Made by a program: the position numbers and the translations under genes | Notes under the pieces: model-generated | What the model saw: the letters and a program-made list of their open reading frames with translations, nothing else | Told to the model about the DNA's origin: nothing | Database searches by the model: none | From: Hermatobates lingyangjiaoensis | Taxonomy: Eukaryota; Arthropoda; Insecta; Hemiptera; Hermatobatidae | Assembly: GCA_026182355.1 (NCBI GenBank) | Contig: JAPFBL010000001.1 | Location: forward strand, 1,054,001-1,118,000 | DNA length: 64,000 bases | Direction: 5' to 3' | Shown here: positions 58,041 through 64,000 of the stretch, one piece after another | Numbering within the stretch: position 1 is the first letter of the stretch | Layout: each line of letters opens with the position of its first letter

Positions 58041-61000
58041 TATAAAGTTGTTGCATCTATTATGCATGTTCTAATAAGACGTGGGACTTCAACTTTTCTA
58101 ACATTCCCTTTTCTTAGTTCTTCAAAGGCCCTTAGTATGCATTGTCTCCTTACAACAAAAAGAGATTGCGACAGCAGTCTACTTTTTAACTCACTAAGCT
58201 TATTAAACTCACCATTTGAATGGTCAAAGCTAAATTGCTTTACCTCTAAGCTATCTTTCTCCAAGCTCTGTTCATCTGAAGTAGCTTTCTCCGAAGAATT
58301 AACCGATTTGTTTTCATCAGTCTCATTAGAATCAATGTTTTCGTTTTCTTTAGATTTTGCCTTCATAGAGTCATTCTCAGTACTTTCTTCACTCATCTCC
58401 GGAGAAGCATTGATTTCAGCAGACTGTTTTTCATTCGTTTCATTCGAATCATCATTGTTTGTTGAGACGTTATTTTCGATACTTTCTGCACTGCCAACAT
58501 TCATTGAATTTACTCCAGATGTCTGAGAGTTACTGGATGCTGGACCATTCTTAGAAGATGAGGAAGCACCACTACTTATACCAGCTCCATTTTTATTATC
58601 AGATGATCTCTCTAAATTAGGAGAAACAGGTGTTTCATTTTGCCCAGAATTAGACCCAGAAGAAACGTGACCATTATTTTTTGAAGTTCCCTTATTCACA
58701 CTAGATGATGAACCAGGCAAAGAAGACTCACTTGTTGATCCTGAATTTCCAGAAGATTTTTGTTCAGAATTAGACAAAATTCCATTATTAGAAGACTCAG
58801 CATTAGAAGCACTATTAATCGAAGGTACAGACTGATCGTTGTTTGACGAGGCAGCTCCAGTGGATGTCGTTCCTGATAAACCATTCTGACCATCTAATCC
58901 TGAAGTAGGTCCAGAAGAAGTCTGAACATCGATATTAGTTGAAGCACTATTACCTGATGAAGTTCCTGGTGAAGATGATCCAGAATTTGCTTGACCTGCT
59001 TGGCTATTGCTATTAGGTGTACCAGAATTGCTGGAAGATATATCTTGTGGCTGTTGTGCCTGAGCAGTTCCAGACGATGTCTCTACATTGTTTGAAGCGG
59101 CTTCACCATTGGTTGTTGCAGCACCATTGTTTGTTGAACCTACTCCTGACTGGGATGTCTGTGTATTTCCCTGTGTCTGTCCACTGCTAGGAGATGCACC
59201 ATTAGTTGATGATGATTCTGGTGACATGCTTTGACCATTTGACTGTGCAGTAGTTCCAGATGTTGTTTGACCATCATTACTAGTTGCACTATTCATATTA
59301 CTGGATGAAGTTCCTGTTGTAGGTGATCCAGAATTTCCTTGACCTGATTGGCTATTGCTATTAGGTGTACCAGAATTGCCGGAAGATATATCTTGTGGCT
59401 GTTGTGCCTGAGCAGTTCCAGACGATGTCTCTACATTGTTTGAAGCGGCATCACCATTGGTTGTTGCAGCACCATTGTTTGTTGAACCTACTCCTGACTG
59501 GGATGTCTGTGTATTTTCCTGTGTCTGTCCACTGCTAGGAGATGCACCATTAGTTGATGATGATTCTGGTGACATGCTTTGACCATTTGACTGTGCAGTA
59601 GTTCCAGATGTTGTTTGACCATCATTACTAGTTGCACTATTCATATTACTGGATGAAGTTCCTGTTGTAGGTGATCCAGAATTTCCTTGACCTGATTGGC
59701 TATTGCTATTAGGTGTACCAGAATTGCCGGAAGATATATCTTGTGGCTGTTGTGCCTGAGCAGTTCTAGACGATGTCTCTACATTGTTTGAAGCGGCTTC
59801 ACCATTGGTTGTTGCAGCACCATTGTTTGTTGAACCTACTCCTGACTGGGATGTCTGTGTATTTCCCTGTGTCTGTCCACTGCTAGGAGATGCACCATTA
59901 GTTGATGATGATTCTGGTGACATGCTTTGACCATTTGAATGTGCAGTAGTTCCAGATGTTGTTTGACCATCATTACTAGTTGCACTATTCATATTACTGG
60001 ATGAAGTTCCTGTTGTAGGTGATCCAGAATTTGCTTGACCTGATTGGCTATTGCTATTAGGTGTACCAGAATTGCTGGAAGATATATCTTGTGGCTGTTG
60101 TGCCTGAGCAGTTCCAGACGATGTCTCTACATTGTTCGAAGAGGCTTCACCATTGGTTGTTGCAGCACCATTGTTTGTTGAACCTACTCCTGACTGGGAT
60201 GTCTGTGTATTTCCCTGTGTCTGTCCACTGCTAGGAGATGCAGCATTAGTTGATGATGATTCTGGTGATATACTTTGACCATTTGACTGTGCGGTAGTTC
60301 CAGATGTTGTTTGACCATCGTTTCCAGGTACAATATTCATATTACTGGATGATGTTCCTGGTGTTGGTGATCCAGAATTTGCTTGACCTGCTTGGCTATT
60401 GCTATTTTTTGTACCAGAATTGCTGGAAGATATGTCTTGTGGCTGTTGTGCCTGAGCAGTTCCTGACGATGTCTCTACATTGTTTGAAGCGGCTTCACCA
60501 TTGGTTGTTGCAGCACCATTGTTTGTTGAACCTACTCCTGACTGGGATGTCTGTGTATTTCCCTGTGTCTGTCCACTGCTAGGAGATGCAGCATTAGTTG
60601 ATGATGATTCTGGTGATATACTTTGACCATTTGACTGTGCGGTAGTTCCAGATGTTGTTTGACCATCGTTTCCAGTTGCAATATTCATATTACTGGATGA
60701 TGTTCCTGTTGTAGGTGATCCAGAATTTGCTTGACCTGCTTGGCTATTGCTATTAGGTGTACCAGAATTGCCGGAAGATATATCTTGTGGCTGTTGTGTC
60801 TGAGCAGTTCCAGACGATGTCTCTACATTGTTTGAAGCGGCTTCACCATTGGTTGTTGAGGCACCATTGTTTGTTGAACCTACTCCTGACTGGGATGTCT
60901 GTGTATTTCCCTGTGTCTGTCCACTGCTAGGTGATGCATCATTAGTTGATGATGATTCTGGTGACATATTTTGACCATTTGACTGTGCAGTAGTTCCAGA

Positions 61001-63343
61001 TGTTGTTTGACCATCGTTACTAGTTCCACTAGTCTTACTACTGGATGAAGTTCCTGATGTAGAAAATCCAGTTTCTGATCCAGAATTGACTTCATTTACT
61101 TGATCATTATTTGTTCCACCTGAGTTACTGGGAGGTATATATTCCGGTTGAGCAGTTCCAGATGAGATCTGTTCATTGTTTGTTACTTTGTCAGTGGTAT
61201 TTGTTGCAGTGGCACTGTTAGTTGACGTTGACTGTGTTTGTGATTGATCTGTACTTTCTGATATTTGACCATTACTGGAGGATATAGTATCAGTTGATGA
61301 TGATTCGGGTGACATGTTTTGAACATTTGATGGTCCAGTAGAACTAGATGTGATTTGGTCATTGTTATCTATATCAGCTGTGCTACCACTGGATGGAGAA
61401 CTTGAAGTAGATGATCCTGTTGTTGATCCGGAACTGATTTCATTGTTTTCTTCATTGTTCAATATAGTACCTGGGTTACTTACAGATACAGCTTCATTGC
61501 TTGTAGTTGTTGTTTCTAACTGAGATGTATTATCATTCCCTGAAGTTTGACCATTTTTAGTTGATTCAGGTCCATCTGTCATTGATTGTGACACACTGCT
61601 CTGATCAGGTGACACTGGAGAAGCTGCAGTTGTAATTGGGTCATTTTGGTTTGATTGATCATTGTTATTACTGGATGGAGGATTACTGTTTACTTGATTT
61701 TGGTCACTTTTAGGTGATGCAGAAGCCGTTGTAGTTTGGCCATCATTATTTGTTGTACCACTGTTATTTCCAGATGAATTTATATCTGTTTTGGATGAAT
61801 CAGTTGTCAGTCCGGAGTTCTCATCACCGTTTTGTTCATTATTACTAGTCATGTCTGTGTTGTCAGAAGTTTGAGTTTGAGTTTCTCCTTTATTGGTTGA
61901 TGCCTGAGAATTGTCTGTTGCATCTCTGTTTCCAGAAGTTGCTATTGCTGATTGAGATGAATCAGTAGTTTCTGATTGTGTAGCTTCTTTGTTGACTGAT
62001 GCATCACCAGTTGATGATGATTCTGACAAAACATTTTCGCCATTTGACCCTGGAGTAGTTTTAATTTGACTGTTGCTGCTTGTTGTATCAATTTCTGTAC
62101 TGGGTGAACCTCCAGATGTAGATGCTTCAGTTGCCGACCCAAAATTAACATCATTTGTTTGCTGAGTATTATTTGGTACTTCTCCATTACTAGAAGATGT
62201 ATCTCCTAACTGGGAGAATCCAGTAGTAGTTTCTGTATTTTCTAATGTACTCGGAACACTGTTGGTGTTTCCCTCACTAATATTTGGTGCATTTCCATTA
62301 CTAGATGTTTCTAATCCTGGCTGCGATGTATCGGCACTATTCTGTTGAGGTTGCTCATCTTTTGTGTTCTTTGAAGTTGTGAATTCTGGTGAAATGCTTG
62401 ATTCACTAGTAGATCTAGATGTTTTTTCATTGTTGTTTATTGCAACATCATTATTTGTAGCAGGTGTTTCTGAAGTAGATGGTTCAGCAGCTGGCCTAGA
62501 ATCTACCACAGTTGTATTCTCATTATTGTTTGATATAACTTCATCGGTGGAAGATGCGGTTCCTGACTGGGACGATTCAGTAGTAGATCCTGCATTTCCT
62601 GATGAACTATGGATATTGCTATTTGTTGCATCACTAGCCTTTGGTGATGTAGTTTCTGGTAAAGTAACTGGTATGTCTGACGGGGTAGCAGTTTCAGCTG
62701 GTATTTGCCCATTGTTATCCACTGAATCTGAATTAGAAGAAGATGATGATGTTAAAGAACCACTAGTCGATGTCGGATTTTCCTGAATGGTTTGCTCATT
62801 ATCGTTTGTTGTTATATCATTTGTAGCAAGAACAGTGGTAGATTCTACAGCTTGTTCACCATTGCTCTGTGTTCCAGAGTCATTTACTGTACTTTCTGTA
62901 ACTTCTGAATTACCAGTAGTTTCATTGTCACCGACACTTTTTTCAGTGCCTTCTGATGCAATATTATCATTTACTGATATTTGGTCTGCAGAGCTTTTTG
63001 TAGACGACTCTAAATGTCCTTCTACCGGTGGTGCAGTAGTTATCACTGTTTGCTGAACATTATTAGAACTTGCAGTTGTTCCTTCAGCATTTCCATTATT
63101 TTCTGCAGGACTCTCACTAGCACCACTGTTTTTCTTCTCAGTCACTGAGTTTGGTTGAGCATTAGTTGCCACATTATCTTTATTATTTATGTTGGCCGTC
63201 GATGCTTCAGCATTATCATACTGTAGTATAACATTGCTCAAAGTTGTTGTTTCACTGTTTTCTCCATTTAGAGGATAGGAATTCACAATATTTCCGGAGT
63301 TAGTTGCTAATATAACAGCAACGAGCAGTAGCAAAACTCTCAT
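58040..63343 (-). CDS. Secreted Ser/Asn/Thr/Gly/Gln-rich repeat protein, mucin- or silk-like
   Basis: A single 5.3-kb exon encodes about 1767 aa. The start is the ATG at 63343: it opens a clear signal peptide (MRVLLLLVAVILATNSG) and lies 12 nt inside an exon whose acceptor TTTTGTTTCAG ends at 63356. Almost the whole mature chain is low-complexity Ser/Asn/Thr/Gly/Gln/Ala, with many possible O- and N-glycosylation sites and no cysteine. Six 116-aa repeats lie in the C-terminal half, and older, degenerate versions (SPESSST, SSGTAQP, NNDGQ blocks) are visible upstream. An acidic Glu/Asn/Lys-rich stretch is followed by a non-repetitive C-terminal tail of about 70 aa (LSQSLFVVRRQCILRAFEEL, RKGNVRKVEVPRLIRTC). 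That tail carries the only two cysteines I see. An extracellular structural role such as mucin, salivary sheath, egg coat or silk is an inference; no named family is recognised. Confidence 0.9.
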   Translation of the reverse strand: MRVLLLLVAVILATNSGNIVNSYPLNGENSETTTLSNVILQYDNAEASTANINNKDNVATNAQPNSVTEKKNSGASESPAENNGNAEGTTASSNNVQQTVITTAPPVEGHLESSTKSSADQISVNDNIASEGTEKSVGDNETTGNSEVTESTVNDSGTQSNGEQAVESTTVLATNDITTNDNEQTIQENPTSTSGSLTSSSSSNSDSVDNNGQIPAETATPSDIPVTLPETTSPKASDATNSNIHSSSGNAGSTTESSQSGTASSTDEVISNNNENTTVVDSRPAAEPSTSETPATNNDVAINNNEKTSRSTSESSISPEFTTSKNTKDEQPQQNSADTSQPGLETSSNGNAPNISEGNTNSVPSTLENTETTTGFSQLGDTSSSNGEVPNNTQQTNDVNFGSATEASTSGGSPSTEIDTTSSNSQIKTTPGSNGENVLSESSSTGDASVNKEATQSETTDSSQSAIATSGNRDATDNSQASTNKGETQTQTSDNTDMTSNNEQNGDENSGLTTDSSKTDINSSGNNSGTTNNDGQTTTASASPKSDQNQVNSNPPSSNNNDQSNQNDPITTAASPVSPDQSSVSQSMTDGPESTKNGQTSGNDNTSQLETTTTSNEAVSVSNPGTILNNEENNEISSGSTTGSSTSSSPSSGSTADIDNNDQITSSSTGPSNVQNMSPESSSTDTISSSNGQISESTDQSQTQSTSTNSATATNTTDKVTNNEQISSGTAQPEYIPPSNSGGTNNDQVNEVNSGSETGFSTSGTSSSSKTSGTSNDGQTTSGTTAQSNGQNMSPESSSTNDASPSSGQTQGNTQTSQSGVGSTNNGASTTNGEAASNNVETSSGTAQTQQPQDISSGNSGTPNSNSQAGQANSGSPTTGTSSSNMNIATGNDGQTTSGTTAQSNGQSISPESSSTNAASPSSGQTQGNTQTSQSGVGSTNNGAATTNGEAASNNVETSSGTAQAQQPQDISSSNSGTKNSNSQAGQANSGSPTPGTSSSNMNIVPGNDGQTTSGTTAQSNGQSISPESSSTNAASPSSGQTQGNTQTSQSGVGSTNNGAATTNGEASSNNVETSSGTAQAQQPQDISSSNSGTPNSNSQSGQANSGSPTTGTSSSNMNSATSNDGQTTSGTTAHSNGQSMSPESSSTNGASPSSGQTQGNTQTSQSGVGSTNNGAATTNGEAASNNVETSSRTAQAQQPQDISSGNSGTPNSNSQSGQGNSGSPTTGTSSSNMNSATSNDGQTTSGTTAQSNGQSMSPESSSTNGASPSSGQTQENTQTSQSGVGSTNNGAATTNGDAASNNVETSSGTAQAQQPQDISSGNSGTPNSNSQSGQGNSGSPTTGTSSSNMNSATSNDGQTTSGTTAQSNGQSMSPESSSTNGASPSSGQTQGNTQTSQSGVGSTNNGAATTNGEAASNNVETSSGTAQAQQPQDISSSNSGTPNSNSQAGQANSGSSSPGTSSGNSASTNIDVQTSSGPTSGLDGQNGLSGTTSTGAASSNNDQSVPSINSASNAESSNNGILSNSEQKSSGNSGSTSESSLPGSSSSVNKGTSKNNGHVSSGSNSGQNETPVSPNLERSSDNKNGAGISSGASSSSKNGPASSNSQTSGVNSMNVGSAESIENNVSTNNDDSNETNEKQSAEINASPEMSEESTENDSMKAKSKENENIDSNETDENKSVNSSEKATSDEQSLEKDSLEVKQFSFDHSNGEFNKLSELKSRLLSQSLFVVRRQCILRAFEELRKGNVRKVEVPRLIRTCIIDATTL
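58958..61045 (-). repeat. Six-unit 348-bp coding tandem array
   Basis: The marker GGTGTACCAGAATTG (or its variant) recurs at 59016, 59364, 59712, 60060, 60408 and 60756, exactly 348 bp apart with no indels. Each unit encodes 116 aa (NDGQTTSGTTAQSNGQ, SPESSSTN, SPSSGQTQGNTQTSQSG, TNGEAASNNVETSSGTAQ, QPQDIS). Units differ at only a few positions. Units at 59016-60060 share some variants and those at 60408-60756 others, which points to recent unequal exchange. Confidence 0.97.
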
Positions 63344-63352
63344 TCCCAAGTA

Positions 63353-63370
63353 AAACTGAAACAAAATTAA
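63353..63370 (-). other. Splice acceptor upstream of the start codon
   Basis: On the minus strand, AATTTTGTTTCAG is followed by TTTTACTTGGGA and the ATG. The pyrimidine-rich tract and CAG form a good 3' splice site. It implies a 5'-UTR exon and promoter at higher coordinates; that exon could not be placed. Confidence 0.75.
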
Positions 63371-64000
63371 TATTCATGATTAAAAAAGATATTTACTTAT
63401 ATAGTAAAAATTTAAAATAATGGCCTTTAAAATAATTTAATTCAATCGAATAGATATTCTATTAAAAGTTAAAAATCAATGATTCGTGCAAAAACATTTC
63501 AAAAATCAAAAGAAGCCATACTACATGTACTTCAAGTTTATTGAGGAACTGGAAAAAGTTTGTAAAAATAGAAAGACTATGGTCTTATAAATTTATTACT
63601 AATTTGACAAAACTTTCAAAACCGGTTGAAGATGTTTTCCATCTTAAAGTCATACGTTTCAGTCTCTATTAGCTTATAGTATATTTCATCACTTCTCAAC
63701 ATGATGATATACTACATGGCACATATAGATTTGTAAATAATTATTGGTGGATATTTCTATTTTGATCTGATAATCTATAAAAATGTCCATGCCGATACTA
63801 CTTCTCACAGGTTTCACTTTATTTTCTTACTCATAGTTAATAAGTTCATCACGTTAAAGAGGTTCTATATCACTCGATTTTGGAAATTGCTATTAATTTA
63901 GAAAAAAAGAAGACAAGTTAAATCAAAATTAAATAATTCTTACATATCTTTATTTAATATTTCTGACGTAAGGTTTACACCTCAGAGCAGAGGTGCTGGT
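63371..64000. other. Presumed first intron or upstream region of the secreted repeat-protein gene
   Basis: AT-rich, with no recognisable exon. The first exon and promoter may lie here or beyond the window edge. Confidence 0.4.

Noticed and set aside
58062..63056. Plus-strand frames of up to 154 codons and other minus frames in the repeat gene
   Set aside because: They are antisense or shifted readings of a biased, repetitive CDS. The 1774-codon frame with a clear signal peptide explains the region.
63344..63364. Seven extra N-terminal residues (starting at TTG, 63364) for the secreted protein
   Set aside because: TTG is not an ATG and the stretch crosses a good splice acceptor. The ATG at 63343 gives the signal peptide directly.

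Overview
This window is an arthropod nuclear genome segment, most likely from an insect. It is AT-rich and intron/intergenic-like, full of microsatellites, with tRNA-derived SINEs, an I/LOA/R1-group LINE, Penelope-like fragments, Helitron helicase remnants and foldback elements. I see no prokaryotic gene organisation. The species cannot be fixed from the sequence alone; the LINE and SINE types would fit a hemipteran, but that is only an impression.

Two regions hold long intact coding sequence. (1) 8413-14240, minus strand: a complete two-ORF non-LTR retrotransposon (ORF1 468 aa; ORF2 1211 aa with endonuclease, reverse transcriptase, RNase H and a CCHC knuckle). It is bounded by a perfect 13-bp target-site duplication (8400-8412 and 14241-14253), so both ends are known and the insertion is young. 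(2) 58040-63343, minus strand: one very large exon encoding a secreted Ser/Asn/Thr/Gly/Gln-rich protein of about 1767 aa. It has a signal peptide behind a 5' splice acceptor, six 348-bp (116-aa) repeats in perfect phase, and a short C-terminal module with the only two cysteines. This is the single convincing host gene. A 47-codon open fragment of it lies 1.4 kb further on (56520-56660), beside a decayed Helitron helicase (56940-57730).

The rest (0-8 kb, 14-42 kb, 44-58 kb) is AT-rich non-coding DNA with identifiable repeats. These are: four SINE copies; a dispersed family with GAGTGGCCTACACTC and CTTTACTATAAGTAAAG ends; a 778-bp element with a 14-bp TSD (17579-18356) related to a 1.7-kb GC-rich block (42095-43795); a 270-bp near-perfect direct duplication (41825-42094 and 44455-44724); Penelope-like N-terminal coding remnants behind hammerhead-ribozyme-like motifs; several long palindromes set in (TA)n; and two TIR-type DNA transposon remnants. 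Two open stretches (19108-19328 and 35460-35580) look like possible exons of host genes, but are unproven.

No operons, CRISPR arrays or rRNA genes are present. The tRNA-like sequences are SINE heads rather than tRNA genes.
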